Assembly (NCBI GenBank): GCA_965662775.1
Contig: CBFIIW010000016.1
Location: forward strand, 7,641 to 71,640
From: UBA7985 sp002690455
GTDB taxonomy: Bacteria > Pseudomonadota > Alphaproteobacteria > UBA7985
Length of the DNA: 64,000 bases
Reading direction: 5' to 3'
Shown: positions 34,925-43,781 of the stretch, piece by piece
How positions within the stretch are numbered: the stretch's first letter is position 1
Layout: every line of letters starts with the position of its first letter
The notes under the pieces: model-generated
What the model was told of the DNA's origin: nothing
The model's input: the letters and a program-made list of their open reading frames with translations, nothing else
Databases searched by the model: none
Position numbers and translations under genes: made by a program

Positions 34925-35428
34925 CTAGAGCAGTTCAGGCCAGCCCAGTTTTCCATTCTGGTTCTTGTCGAGGAATGTAAAGGTCTCGTCCAGCCGAGTC
35001 TGCAATTCGGTCAAGGTCAGTCCGCCTTCGGGAAAAGCCTTTCCCATCAATTTAATGCGCAGCAGGAGCGCTGGTGCTTCCACCACGCTGACTACGTCGT
35101 CGAAATCGGCATCAAAAACGGCGTGGATTATGGTGAAATAAGTCAGCATTTCTTCGCGTGTCAGCGCGCCGTCATCATCCCTGTCCATTTTGGTGAAGTG
35201 ACGCAGGAATGACCGCTTCTCGTACTGTGCACGCAACCGCGCCTTCTGTTCGGGCGTCAGTTCACGGAGCTGGTTTTCGGTTGTCGAAGCGCTGTCTTCA
35301 ACGCGTCCCCCTGTGCCGTTCGTGTCGCTGCTGGTGCCAGATTGAGCTAGGCTCGGCGCATTCATGGAAATGAGAGCAAGGAGGAAGGCGAAGCCCGCAA
35401 GCAGGCGGTCCGGTTGCGTCAAAGTCAT
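34925..35428 (-). CDS. Exported EF-hand protein
   Basis: This is a secreted protein of about 167 residues. A hydrophobic signal (LLAGFAFLLALISMNAPSLA) ends near residue 28. Two calcium-binding loops are clear: DRDDDGALTREE (near residue 89) and DKNQNGKLGWPEL (at the C-terminus), each with acidic positions 1, 3, 5 and 12. A helix ELTPEQKARLRAQYEK precedes the first. A longer start (ATG at 35440) is possible. No domain beyond the EF-hands is recognised; it is probably a periplasmic calcium-binding protein of unknown role, lying convergent to uvrB. Confidence 0.7.
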   Translation of the reverse strand: MTLTQPDRLLAGFAFLLALISMNAPSLAQSGTSSDTNGTGGRVEDSASTTENQLRELTPEQKARLRAQYEKRSFLRHFTKMDRDDDGALTREEMLTYFTIIHAVFDADFDDVVSVVEAPALLLRIKLMGKAFPEGGLTLTELQTRLDETFTFLDKNQNGKLGWPELL

Positions 35429-35558
35429 AGTGTGAGTCATCCAGAATGGGGAGCTGGGCCAACAAGTCAGCCATTGAGGTACATTGGAAAATGGTTTCTC
35501 ATAAGGGGATCTCAAAGTAAAGTTATCAGACACTTGCGTCATAAACCTGAAGTCGAAC

Positions 35559-36221
35559 ATGATTGACCTTTGGTTCCTGCCTCTGCCCCCTTCGCCCGTA
35601 ACTGGCATTCAGAGTAACCGGGTTCGGCTGCGGCCCTTTGAAAAAACCGATGTTGCAACGCTGGTGGCGCAGGGCAGCGACCGGACTGTGGCGCATTGGA
35701 TGATCAGCTTTCCCGTCCCTTGGCCACGCTGGATGGCTCGGCAGCGGGTGCGGGATTCTCGGCGTGAAATGGCCGCGGGACGCGGGTTTCACTTTGCCAT
35801 CACAGATGCCGACTTGCCGGACATGCCTATGGTCGGTGCTTGCTCAGCGATACTTATTGGGGATGCCAGTCGGCCGCCAGAACTGGCCTATTGGGTTGCG
35901 CCTGGCTGGCAGCGACGGGGCTATGCCAGAAGCGCCTTACGGCTCCTACTTTCCCATATGTTCGACGTCGACCCGGCGTTGATTGCGGTTGAGGCGGCTG
36001 TGATTGACGGCAACGCGCCGTCAGCATCCTTACTTAAAGGGCTTCATTTTGTGGTTCAGGGGCAAGAATATGCGAGCGCGCCGATAAGCTGGGATGAGCC
36101 ACCTGGGACGCAGGTCCGCTTGCAGCGATACCGGCTTTGGCGCGAGGATTGGTTTCGCGCCGGTCAAGCCCATATTTCTGAACAGGACCGCGTTGACACC
36201 AAAGCGGTTCGTGGCCTTTAG
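35559..36221 (+). CDS. GNAT family N-acetyltransferase (RimJ/RimL type)
   Basis: This is a 220-residue protein. NRVRLRPFEKTDVATLVA is the usual RimJ-like opening, and ELAYWVAPGWQRRGYARSALRLLL is the acetyl-CoA-binding motif A, followed by AVEAAVIDGNAPSASLLKGLHF (motif B). The acceptor may be a ribosomal protein or a small molecule, and this cannot be told from sequence. Its start lies close to and divergent from the EF-hand gene. Confidence 0.88.
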   Translation: MIDLWFLPLPPSPVTGIQSNRVRLRPFEKTDVATLVAQGSDRTVAHWMISFPVPWPRWMARQRVRDSRREMAAGRGFHFAITDADLPDMPMVGACSAILIGDASRPPELAYWVAPGWQRRGYARSALRLLLSHMFDVDPALIAVEAAVIDGNAPSASLLKGLHFVVQGQEYASAPISWDEPPGTQVRLQRYRLWREDWFRAGQAHISEQDRVDTKAVRGL

Positions 36222-36378
36222 CCCGGTGGTTCCTGTCGCTGGCCTGCCGGCAGGCCAGCCGGTAGGACAGCCGGCGCCATTATAACCCCCGTCAGCCGTA
36301 CCTCATCTGCGCTGGCCTATCACTGCACCCAAAATTACTGCATTCAAAGACAACGCACCAAGAGACCCAACCCAGATC

Positions 36379-36789
36379 ATGACCGATTACAAAGCCCTCT
36401 CCGAAATAGAATGGAAACACCGCCTGTCCGACGAGCAGTTTGAGGTTGCGCGCCGTCATGGCACGGAACGACCCTTTTCCTCACCGTTGAATGACAATAA
36501 GGCCGAAGGAAGCTACGCCTGCGCAGGATGTGGGCAGGTGCTGTTCAGTTCTGATGATAAATACGATTCTGGCTCCGGATGGCCCTCGTTTACCCGGCCC
36601 ATTGATGCCGAAGTTGTGGGTGAGACCACGGACCGGAGCTTTTTCATGACCCGCACAGAGATTCACTGCGCGCGCTGTGAATCCCATTTGGGCCACGTGT
36701 TTCCGGACGGTCCTGCGCCGACAGGACTGCGTTACTGCATGAACGGCTGCGTCATGGACTTTCAAGCTGAAAACGACAGTGGCGGTTGA
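36379..36789 (+). CDS. msrB: Peptide-methionine (R)-S-oxide reductase
   Basis: This is a 136-residue repair enzyme for oxidised methionine. The catalytic cysteine is C120 in GLRYCMNGCVMDF. Structural zinc ligands are C48 and C51 (CAGC) and C97 and C100 (CARC). The segments YDSGSGWPSF and HLGHVFPDGP are typical. Another cysteine, C124, sits in the NGC motif where most family members have serine or alanine. The gene stands alone. Confidence 0.96.
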   Translation: MTDYKALSEIEWKHRLSDEQFEVARRHGTERPFSSPLNDNKAEGSYACAGCGQVLFSSDDKYDSGSGWPSFTRPIDAEVVGETTDRSFFMTRTEIHCARCESHLGHVFPDGPAPTGLRYCMNGCVMDFQAENDSGG

Positions 36790-36985
36790 GGACAACATTG
36801 GCGATCGACGCTGAACAGGAAAGGCGGACCGCCTGACGCCGTCTGCTTGGCGCCCCTTTGGTTTTCGTCAATCAAAGGTCGCCTGAAATATTGCATGATA
36901 CAGAAAGCGTATCGGGGCAGACGATGGGGCCTGCGACCAGCGCCAGCTTTGGACAGGCTCTCCCCTTATTCCCTTGAGTTGAAGG

Positions 36986-37324
36986 TCAGGCTAGCCGCGT
37001 GCCATTTGGCACATCTTGATCCGGCGCCACCAGAACAACCTGATTTTCTGCATCGTGCAGGCCCAGCGTGAGAAACTCGCTCATAAATGGCCCAATCTGC
37101 TTAGCCGGGAAATTGACAACAGCGATGACCTGCCGGCCCACGAGGTCCTCGGGTCGATAGTGTCCGGTAATCTGGGCGCTTGATTTGCGTTCACCGACTT
37201 CCGGGCCGAAGTCGACCCAGAGCTTAATGGCCGGTCGACGGGCTTCGGGAAAGGGCTCTGCCCGGGTCACGGTGCCAACGCGGATATCGACCATCAAGAA
37301 GTCATCGAAATTGATTTCAGCCAT
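36986..37324 (-). CDS. csaA: tRNA-binding domain protein CsaA
   Basis: This is a 112-residue single-domain protein of the CsaA family, an OB-fold tRNA-binding module related to the MetRS C-terminal domain. The pattern FDDFLMVDIRVGTVTRAEPFPEARRPAIKL and RKSSAQITGHY followed by NFPAKQIGPFMSEFLTLG is diagnostic. CsaA has been described as a chaperone and as a tRNA-binding protein; the in vivo role is uncertain. It is divergent from plsY with an 87-bp gap. Confidence 0.93.
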   Translation of the reverse strand: MAEINFDDFLMVDIRVGTVTRAEPFPEARRPAIKLWVDFGPEVGERKSSAQITGHYRPEDLVGRQVIAVVNFPAKQIGPFMSEFLTLGLHDAENQVVLVAPDQDVPNGTRLA

Positions 37325-37411
37325 ATCGGGTCTGTTGCTCCTGCTCTCTTGTATGCCTCAGCTGCGAAAGGCTCTAAAACACTTTCAGAGACGAAAGCGA
37401 GGACAAAGCGC

Positions 37412-38071
37412 ATGATTTTGGAAAACGGTTCGCTCATCCCCTGGTTCCTGTCGGTGAGCGGGGGGTACTTGCTGGGTGCAGTCCCCTTTGGCCTCGTGCT
37501 GACCTGGCTGGCCGGATACGGGGATATTCGCAAGATCGGCTCTGGCAATATCGGGGCAACAAATGTCTTGCGCACCGGCAACCGGTTGCTGGCCTTAGGG
37601 GTTCTGATTCTTGATGTGGGTAAGGGCGGACTGGCGGCGGCTTTGGCCTGGTGGTTTGTGGGTTGGGACGCGGGCGTGTTTGCTGGGACGGCGGCTTTTG
37701 TTGGTCATCTCTACCCCGTCTGGCTTGGCTTTCGCGGTGGCAAAGGCGTGGCAACGGGATTGGGGACTTTCGCTGCTATATCCTGGCCAGTCTTCATCGG
37801 CATGGCTCTGGTATGGTTGGCGGCGGCGGCGCTGACGCGGCGTTCCTCGGCAGGGGCGCTGGGCGCATTTATGGCGCTGCCACTGCTCACCGCGGTGTTT
37901 GGTGGTCGGGCGACCGAGTCCGCGATCGCGGTGCCATATTGGTTCGTGATCCTCGGTTTCGCGCTGGCGGCTGTGGTCTGGTATAAACATCGCGCAAACG
38001 TCGCGCGCTTGATACAGGGGACGGAGCCGGCGATCAGCTTTAGCAGTGGCAGCGACGAAGCAGAATCTTAG
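37412..38071 (+). CDS. plsY: Glycerol-3-phosphate acyltransferase PlsY
   Basis: This is a 219-residue membrane acyltransferase using acyl-phosphate, with about five to six transmembrane helices. The three conserved loops are KIGSGNIGATNVLRTGN, GHLYPVWLGFRGGKGVATGLG and, less exactly, the C-terminal HRANVARLIQGTE. ATG at 37412 has a GAGG upstream and places the first membrane helix correctly; a longer in-frame opening is spurious. It begins phospholipid synthesis, with pgsA acting later. Confidence 0.94.
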   Translation: MILENGSLIPWFLSVSGGYLLGAVPFGLVLTWLAGYGDIRKIGSGNIGATNVLRTGNRLLALGVLILDVGKGGLAAALAWWFVGWDAGVFAGTAAFVGHLYPVWLGFRGGKGVATGLGTFAAISWPVFIGMALVWLAAAALTRRSSAGALGAFMALPLLTAVFGGRATESAIAVPYWFVILGFALAAVVWYKHRANVARLIQGTEPAISFSSGSDEAES

Positions 38072-38095
38072 TCGTTGTGGGCTAAATGCTGAGAG

Positions 38096-38944
38096 TTAGG
38101 ACTCTCCGGACAACGCGGCGTTACGCCGCTCGCCGGCCTCCATTGCTTCGGGGAAGAGTGCGGTGAGACCACGCTTCTCGTCCATGAGCACGTCCAAGGC
38201 TGCCTGTGTCACGCCGCCCGGGCTGGTTACACGTCGACGAAGCTCACCAGGGTCGATGCCCGCCTGGCGGTCGGCCAGGATGGCGGCGCCAAGGATAGTC
38301 TGTCGCGCTGCCATCTGCGCTTGCTCGGGGGACAGGCCGGCTCGTTCAACGGCAGTGGCCATGCACTCCATCAGTAAGAAGACATAGGCCGGTCCACTCC
38401 CCGTAACGCCCACCAGTGCATCGATTTGGCTTTCGCGCTCGACCCACAAGCAAGGCCCAACCGCAGAGAGCATGACTTCAGAAAGCGCAGCGAGCTCGGC
38501 GTCGACGACGTTGTTACGGAGCAGCAGGCTCAGGCCCTGACCTACAGCAGCGGGGGTGTTGGGCATGACGCGCACGATCGGTGTATGACTGCCAAACCAG
38601 CTTTCGTAGGATGCCATGCCGATGCCGGCAGCGATGGAAACGACGGATGCCCCTGCCTGTTGCACCAGTGGAACGTAATCGGGCACCACGTCAGCCATGA
38701 GTTGTGGCTTGACCGCAAGCATCAACATGCCGGGTTGAAGGGCGGCGGGGAGATCGCCAGGCTCAGTGACGCATCTGATCCCAGATCGGCCGGAACCTTG
38801 CCTGGCCAGCTGGGGATCAACGATGTAGACCGCATCGGGCCTTAGCCCGGCTGCGAGCCAGCCGTCGAGCAAAGCGCCGCCCATGTTGCCGCAGCCGGCG
38901 AGGATCAACGGGTGATCAGGAGAGAAGGTAGTGAGGTCTGTCAT
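38096..38944 (-). CDS. proC: Pyrroline-5-carboxylate reductase
   Basis: This is a 282-residue enzyme of proline synthesis. The NADPH-binding loop LILAGCGNMGGALLDGWL is at residues 13-30, followed by IVDPQ and LMLAVKPQLM. The conserved MPNTPAAVGQG and the C-terminal TGSGPAYVFLLMECM and RRRVTSPGGVTQAALDVL signature are intact. ATG at 38944 is chosen because the upstream 19 codons show no similarity. The closest neighbour upstream, a YbjN protein, is 390 bp away, separated by hairpin repeats. Confidence 0.96.
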   Translation of the reverse strand: MTDLTTFSPDHPLILAGCGNMGGALLDGWLAAGLRPDAVYIVDPQLARQGSGRSGIRCVTEPGDLPAALQPGMLMLAVKPQLMADVVPDYVPLVQQAGASVVSIAAGIGMASYESWFGSHTPIVRVMPNTPAAVGQGLSLLLRNNVVDAELAALSEVMLSAVGPCLWVERESQIDALVGVTGSGPAYVFLLMECMATAVERAGLSPEQAQMAARQTILGAAILADRQAGIDPGELRRRVTSPGGVTQAALDVLMDEKRGLTALFPEAMEAGERRNAALSGES

Positions 38945-39008
38945 CCGATAGTCATGCCAGAGGCGGTGGAGTACGGAAAGCCTGATCTTTTCATTCGCCA
39001 AGCAGATG

Positions 39009-39060
39009 GTTGCGTGCTCGATTTGACGCCGCTTCGCGGCTTACAAATCTCTCCCGCGCA
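39009..39060 (+). repeat. Family B hairpin repeat
   Basis: GATTTGACGCCGCTTCGCGG followed by CTTACAAATC gives an outer GATTTG/CAAATC stem around the GCCGC-TTC-GCGGC stem. It lies in the gap between ybjN and proC. Confidence 0.8.
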
Positions 39061-39071
39061 GTCAAACGGAT

Positions 39072-39092
39072 ACGGCGGACGGTGTCCGCCGT
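39072..39092. repeat. Perfect 9-bp inverted repeat
   Basis: ACGGCGGAC and GTCCGCCGT are separated by GGT. There is no T-run, so it is not a terminator. It sits between a family B and a family A unit. Confidence 0.7.
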
Positions 39093-39112
39093 GACGGTCT
39101 TTAGATCGGATT

Positions 39113-39165
39113 GCGCGACGCTTGACCCCGCCGCGCGAAGCGCGGTCGGGGGCAAGTCGGCGCAA
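39113..39165 (+). repeat. Family A hairpin repeat
   Basis: This 53-bp unit has CCGCGCGAAGCGCGG at its centre and a right arm TCGGGGGCAAGTCGGCGCAA identical to the copy at 63448-63500. Confidence 0.85.
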
Positions 39166-39226
39166 CCCTGTCGGTGGGAAGGTCCAGCGCTCAAAGCGAA
39201 GCGTTTTGAGCGTGACCACAGCAGGT

Positions 39227-39275
39227 GCGCGGGGGAGGGCCGAAGGCCGCGAAGCGGCCAAGGCCCGAGCGCGCC
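39227..39275 (-). repeat. Family C hairpin repeat
   Basis: GGGCCGAAGGCCGCGAAGCG followed by GCCAAGGCCCGAGCGCGCC; the nested GGGCC/GGCCC and GGCCGC/GCGGCC arms match the other C units. It lies 61 bp after the stop side of ybjN. Confidence 0.8.
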
Positions 39276-39336
39276 ATAAATTGCGCAGGCATCGCCACCA
39301 ATCGGAGTTGGATCTTGAACCGTACCGGGAGTGAGC

Positions 39337-39846
39337 TCAGGCCTCGCCCTGGGTCTCCAACAGCGATGAGGCTAGCGCGTCTTGCGGGTCGCGGCCGCCC
39401 CAGATCACAAACTGGAAGGCCGGGTAGAAACGGTCGCACTCTCCGACCGCGACATCGACCAAATCCTCAATCTGCTCATGACTGACGCCGCCAATCCCAC
39501 GAAGCAATAGCGTGTGGCGGAACATCAGGGAGGATTCTTCCTTTGAAAGCTCAAAGTGGCCTACCCAAAGCTTTGCGTTGACTTCGGCCAATAGAGTGTT
39601 GATTTCCGCGTTCAGCCGCAACGGCGCACGCATTTCCAGCATGCAGGTTGTATGCAACGCCTGAACGTCTTCCTGCCAGAAGCAGTGCAACTGATAGGTG
39701 GCCCATTGTCCCGGACAGGCGATTACCAGTTCCGCTTCGCTTGGGCGGGCAATGGTCCAGTCGCTTTCTCCGGAGAGCATGTCTTCCAGCGCGTCTATCG
39801 GATTCAGGATATCTTCGCGCGCGAAGTCCAAGCGTGAAAACGCCAT
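39337..39846 (-). CDS. YbjN domain-containing protein
   Basis: This is a 169-residue cytosolic protein. The pattern DWTIARPSEAELVIACPGQWATYQLHCFWQEDVQALHTTC and EINTLLAEVNAKLWVGHFEL is that of the YbjN/DUF1790 family, a type III secretion chaperone-like fold whose role is poorly understood. It often neighbours proC in alphaproteobacteria; here the pair is separated by repeats. Confidence 0.82.
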   Translation of the reverse strand: MAFSRLDFAREDILNPIDALEDMLSGESDWTIARPSEAELVIACPGQWATYQLHCFWQEDVQALHTTCMLEMRAPLRLNAEINTLLAEVNAKLWVGHFELSKEESSLMFRHTLLLRGIGGVSHEQIEDLVDVAVGECDRFYPAFQFVIWGGRDPQDALASSLLETQGEA

Positions 39847-40156
39847 CGAATAAGCTCCCCAACAGCCTTTTGATCAAACCGATCGGCACAGTTATCAACA
39901 GGTGTGGAAAGCGGTGGCGATTTTTTTTCGCTCTGGCCGCTGCCCGCCCATACCCGCGTTTCCCAATAGGCTGGCTTGCTGCAACTGATGGATCCTGTAT
40001 CTCAAATCACCGAGTCGAAGTCCATACTAGACGCATAATAATTTGCGCACAGCCTCTGTGGAGTGTTCATGCTGAACTAGCGGTTTTTATCACAGGCGTG
40101 GGGATAAAGTGGGGAAGACCCGGGAAAACTCCCTGTATTTGGGGCTTTGCGGAGGG
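39847..40156. other. Gap between ybjN and ubiK
   Basis: No reading frame is supported. Two near-consensus DnaA boxes are present: TTATCAACA at 39892-39900 and, on the minus strand, TTATCCCCA at 40099-40107, each one base from TTATCCACA. There is a run of eight T near 39925. These could be chance. Confidence 0.35.
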
Positions 40157-40408
40157 CTACTGGTCCGCGAGATGTTTTTCCAGTTCTTCGAGGCGTTTCA
40201 GTAAGCGCTCATTTTCCTCGCGCGCTGCACGGGCCATATCCCGGACTACCTCGAACTCTTCCCGCGGGACGACGTCCATTTCTGCTATGGCTGCTTCTAG
40301 CCGCTGGCGGAACATAACCTCGACTTCGTCGCGAGCCCCGGCGAGCGTGCCCACTGCGCCGTTGGCGAGGCGCGCGAGGTCGTCAAAGAAACGGTACTGG
40401 TTCTGCAT
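40157..40408 (-). CDS. ubiK: Ubiquinone biosynthesis accessory factor UbiK (BMFP domain)
   Basis: This is an 83-residue amphipathic, coiled-coil-prone protein. FFDDLARLANGAVGTLAGARDEVEVMFRQRLEAA and the C-terminal Leu/Glu heptads (ERLLKRLEELEKHL) match the BMFP/DUF526 family. In gammaproteobacteria UbiK binds UbiJ and membranes and assists ubiquinone synthesis. Ubiquinone is the substrate of the bc1 complex encoded later in the window. Confidence 0.86.
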   Translation of the reverse strand: MQNQYRFFDDLARLANGAVGTLAGARDEVEVMFRQRLEAAIAEMDVVPREEFEVVRDMARAAREENERLLKRLEELEKHLADQ

Positions 40409-40571
40409 ATCACTAGCTCCCGGTGGCTGCGGTTTGCTGTCAATGGTGAGGCACTGACGCTAAAGCGGCACTTCTGTTCTGCTGCATTATATAACGAAGA
40501 TGCCTTCCGCTCGCCACAGCATGGACATAGAACAGGAGAGTACGCTGCCAATAGTTATAGAGTGAAGTCTC

Positions 40572-41501
40572 ATGCTTCCTGCCTTGCTTGCTGTCACGGT
40601 GCCTGACTTGGGGTTTAATCTGCCCTGGCTGGCCGAAGTCTCTTACCCCCAGATCGATCCAGTCCTGGTGAGCATCGGCCCAATCCCGATCCGTTGGTAT
40701 TCGCTGGCCTATATCGCCGGGTTGGTGTTGGGCTATCTCTGGGTGCGGTCCAGCCTGCCAAGGACACAGACGATCACAGCAAAGGCGGTCGACGATCTGT
40801 TCCTATGGATCATCGTCGGCGTTGTCGCCGGGGGGCGGCTAGGGTCGGTCCTTTTCTACGGACTGCAGCGTGAGCCCGAGCGGTATCTGAGCGATCCTAT
40901 AGCTTGGGTCTCTGTCTGGGATGGGGGCATGTCCTTCCACGGCGGCTTCGTTGGTGTGGTGCTTGCCGTCATTCTCTGGTCCCGCTTTAACCCAAAGAGC
41001 AACTACTGGGAAGTCAGCGACCTGCTCGCCATCTCTGCTCCTATCGGGTTGTTCTTCGGGCGCATCGCCAACTTCATCAACGCTGAACTTTATGGCCGAC
41101 CGACCGAATTGCCATGGGCCATGCGCTTTCCGATTTACACCCGCGAGCGAGAAGTCGTCGCCTTCACTGAGCCCCGTCACCCCAGTCAACTCTATGAGGC
41201 AGCGCTTGAAGGCGTCGTTCTGTTCATCGCCCTCAACCTGCTGTGGCGAAACGCAGCACTCCGGGCGCGTCCGGGCCTAATCACCGGTGGGTTTATGGCC
41301 GGATACGGCCTGTTTCGCTTCCTTGTCGAATTTGTCCGCAAGCCTGACGACGGGCTGGAGGCAGGTATCCTTAAGTTTGGCGGCTTGGGAAACTTCACCA
41401 CGGGGCAGGAACTGTCTGTGCCGATGATCATCATGGGTATCGCCCTGATCCTATGGCGTTGGAACGCTCCAGTCACCAGGACTGCACCAAAGGCTGACTG
41501 A
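40572..41501 (+). CDS. lgt: Phosphatidylglycerol-prolipoprotein diacylglyceryl transferase
   Basis: This is a 309-residue inner-membrane enzyme that attaches diacylglycerol to lipoprotein cysteines. About seven membrane helices are seen. The signature GLFFGRIANFINAELYGRPTELPWAMRFP and the conserved SFHGGFVGVV and PRHPSQLYEA motifs are intact. It is the first gene of the lgt-midA-pgeF operon, with only 1 bp between it and midA. Confidence 0.96.
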   Translation: MLPALLAVTVPDLGFNLPWLAEVSYPQIDPVLVSIGPIPIRWYSLAYIAGLVLGYLWVRSSLPRTQTITAKAVDDLFLWIIVGVVAGGRLGSVLFYGLQREPERYLSDPIAWVSVWDGGMSFHGGFVGVVLAVILWSRFNPKSNYWEVSDLLAISAPIGLFFGRIANFINAELYGRPTELPWAMRFPIYTREREVVAFTEPRHPSQLYEAALEGVVLFIALNLLWRNAALRARPGLITGGFMAGYGLFRFLVEFVRKPDDGLEAGILKFGGLGNFTTGQELSVPMIIMGIALILWRWNAPVTRTAPKAD

Positions 41502-41502
41502 C

Positions 41503-42702
41503 ATGACCGACACTCCACAGACAGGCGATAGCGGCACGCCGGCAATCGGCACAGGCCTCACAGAAGAAGTCGGGCCAATGATCGATTTGATCCGACGCCA
41601 AATCCGGGCGACGGGACCGCTGACCATACCTGAATTCATGACGCTCGCACTGCAGCATCCCGAGCATGGTTACTACCGTCGCAGGCAAGCGATCGGCGCG
41701 ACGGGTGATTTTGTCACCGCACCCGAAATGAGTCAGGTCTTTGGTGAGTTGCTCGGCCTGTGGCTGGTACAGCGTTGGATGGACCTTGGCCAGCCCCGCC
41801 CCGTGACGTTGGTCGAACTGGGTCCGGGGCGAGGCACGCTTATGGCTGATGCCTTGCGCGCAGCCAGCGCCATGCCGGGCTTCGTGTCGGCTGTTGATCT
41901 TGTTCTAGTAGAGACTAACCCCACCCTCCAAGCACAGCAGGCCGAGCGCCTCACTGTTTATAACCCACGCTGGTTCGACGCACTGGGCGCGATCAAGCCA
42001 GAACACCCAACTCTTGTCCTCGGTAACGAATTCATCGATGTGCTGCCCACCGCGCAGTTTGCCGTGGTACAGGGCGCTTGGCGCGAACGTCTGGTTGCGG
42101 TTAATGAAGACGGCGCACTGAGCTTCGTCCTTGGTCAGCCTCAATCGCCCGTGCTGCCGCTGTTGCCCCCACCCACCGACGGCCAGTTTACCGAGCTGAT
42201 GCCGTCTCTACCGGGGTTCTTCAAGGATTTGAGCGCCCTGCTGCGGCCCCATGGAGGCGCGGCACTATTCATCGATTACGCACACGACGACCGCGCGGCG
42301 GCCTGGAGCCTGCAGGCGGTCCGCGATCACCGGAAGGTTGACCCGTTGGCGACTCCTGGTTTGGCCGATCTGACCACGCTGGTTGATTTCGATGCTGTGT
42401 CTCGCTTTGCCCGTGGGGTTGGTTTGAGTGTGCCCAAGCCGGTTTCGCAGCGCGATTTTCTCCTGGTGCTCGGCGCTTGGCAGCGGTTCGAGGCGCTGGC
42501 AGAAGCCGCCCCTGATGATGCACCTGCACTCCTCCAGTCGCTCCAACGTCTGGTCGGCAAGACCCACATGGGTGAGCGGTTCAAAGCCTGGACCTGCTCG
42601 TTCCCGGAGACGCTTCCACCCCCGGCGGGCTTTCCTACAACAGAAGCTATCTCTGCTGATGATACCGGCAGGCCCGACGGCGTAGGTTCCGGGGGGGGCT
42701 GA
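41503..42702 (+). CDS. SAM-dependent methyltransferase, MidA/NDUFAF7 family
   Basis: This is a 399-residue DUF185 methyltransferase. The SAM motif I is LVELGPGRGTLMADAL, and the family segments GDFVTAPEMSQVFGELLGLWL, GNEFIDVLPTAQF and GGAALFIDYAHDD are present. The mitochondrial homologue methylates an arginine of the complex I subunit NDUFS2, and a bacterial role in complex I assembly is inferred. The last 40 residues are a Gly/Pro-rich tail. It follows lgt in the same operon. Confidence 0.92.
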   Translation: MTDTPQTGDSGTPAIGTGLTEEVGPMIDLIRRQIRATGPLTIPEFMTLALQHPEHGYYRRRQAIGATGDFVTAPEMSQVFGELLGLWLVQRWMDLGQPRPVTLVELGPGRGTLMADALRAASAMPGFVSAVDLVLVETNPTLQAQQAERLTVYNPRWFDALGAIKPEHPTLVLGNEFIDVLPTAQFAVVQGAWRERLVAVNEDGALSFVLGQPQSPVLPLLPPPTDGQFTELMPSLPGFFKDLSALLRPHGGAALFIDYAHDDRAAAWSLQAVRDHRKVDPLATPGLADLTTLVDFDAVSRFARGVGLSVPKPVSQRDFLLVLGAWQRFEALAEAAPDDAPALLQSLQRLVGKTHMGERFKAWTCSFPETLPPPAGFPTTEAISADDTGRPDGVGSGGG

Positions 42703-42705
42703 GTC

Positions 42706-43614
42706 GTGGACAAAAAACCCGATCAGGAAAACGGATCCGAAGCAACGACCACCGTGACCGCACCCACCATGACCGCTGCCGCCGTGCAACCGCCCGAGCC
42801 GCAACCGCAACCATCGCGGCAGCCGTTGACCAAGCCGCAGCCGTCGCTGCAGCCACTTGTGGCGCCGCAGCTCTCGGCGTTGGCGTCTGTCCATCACGGG
42901 TTCTTTACCCGGAGTGGTGGCACCAGTTGGGGTCGCGGCGACCTCAATTGCGGCATTGCTGCTGATGATCACCCCGCGCACGTCGATGAGAACAGGTGTC
43001 GCGTTCAAGAAAAGCTATCGGCGCAGGCTCTGGTTACTCTCAACCAGTCACACTCGGCGATCGTACACTGCCTGACAGCGATGCCGGACTGGCCGCGTGG
43101 ACGAGGGCCTGTAGGCGATGGCCTGGTAACGTCGGTTCCTGGCTTGGCTCTGGGGGTGCTGTCAGCAGACTGCGGCCCACTGCTGGCCGTAGACCCTGTC
43201 GCCGGCGTAGTCGGTGCTGCACATTCGGGCTGGAAGGGTACGGCAGGCAATATCACGCGGGCACTAGTGGAGGCTATGGAAAGGCAGGGCGCGGCGCGGG
43301 ACCGCATCGTAATGGCGCTTGGTCCCATGATTCGCCAGGAGAGTTACGAAGTTGGCCCCGAGTTCCCCGATCACTTTCGTACGGCCGTGGCCGATCATCA
43401 TCGCTTTTTTCGTCCTGCCGACCGTGACGGTCACTTTCTGAGTGATATTGCCGGGATCATCGCCACACAGGCGCAGGCCGAGGGGGTCGCTCAGTTCGTG
43501 GATATCGGCGGAGATACCTACGCCGACGAGGATCGGTTTTTCTCTGCCCGTCGGAGCGCCCATCGACGAGAGCCGGACTTTGGCCGTCTGATCTCTGCGA
43601 TTGCGTTGGACTGA
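42706..43614 (+). CDS. pgeF: Purine nucleoside phosphorylase / laccase-domain protein YfiH
   Basis: This is a 302-residue protein. The laccase-domain motifs NQSH, SADC and HSGWKGTAGNI supply the metal-binding His and Cys. These proteins act on purine nucleosides and help peptidoglycan quality control in E. coli. The start is GTG at 42706, three bases after the midA stop. The first 55 residues are a low-complexity Pro/Gln-rich extension (PEPQPQPSRQP...), unlike the compact homologues, so a later start is possible. It is third in the lgt operon. Confidence 0.9.
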   Translation: MDKKPDQENGSEATTTVTAPTMTAAAVQPPEPQPQPSRQPLTKPQPSLQPLVAPQLSALASVHHGFFTRSGGTSWGRGDLNCGIAADDHPAHVDENRCRVQEKLSAQALVTLNQSHSAIVHCLTAMPDWPRGRGPVGDGLVTSVPGLALGVLSADCGPLLAVDPVAGVVGAAHSGWKGTAGNITRALVEAMERQGAARDRIVMALGPMIRQESYEVGPEFPDHFRTAVADHHRFFRPADRDGHFLSDIAGIIATQAQAEGVAQFVDIGGDTYADEDRFFSARRSAHRREPDFGRLISAIALD

Positions 43615-43752
43615 CGCCCCCGTCCAGCTCGTGCACGCGGCAGGTCCACATCAGTCGGCCGCGCGATCCGCTCGTCCGTCCCTCATTCTTATCTGTTCGT
43701 GCGTCTGCAAGATTCGCATGCCCGCTTTCGTTCTCATAAGCTGTCGCTTGCG

Positions 43753-43781
43753 TTGACCCGGTACCATCGTGTGGTCTAAAG
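43753..43781 (+). promoter_or_regulatory. Predicted promoter of prs
   Basis: TTGACC (43753-43758), a 17-base spacer and CTAAAG (43776-43781) resemble a sigma-70 promoter. The prs ATG is 86 bases downstream. The rest of the 252-bp gap upstream of prs shows nothing else. Confidence 0.45.

Noticed and set aside
38944..39336. CRISPR-like array because of repeated hairpins
   Set aside because: The units are of three kinds, not evenly spaced, and there are no unique spacers or cas genes.
39847..40156. Replication origin, because of DnaA-like boxes
   Set aside because: Only two one-mismatch boxes are present, and there is no dense cluster, and no origin-linked genes (hemE, dnaA, parAB) lie nearby.
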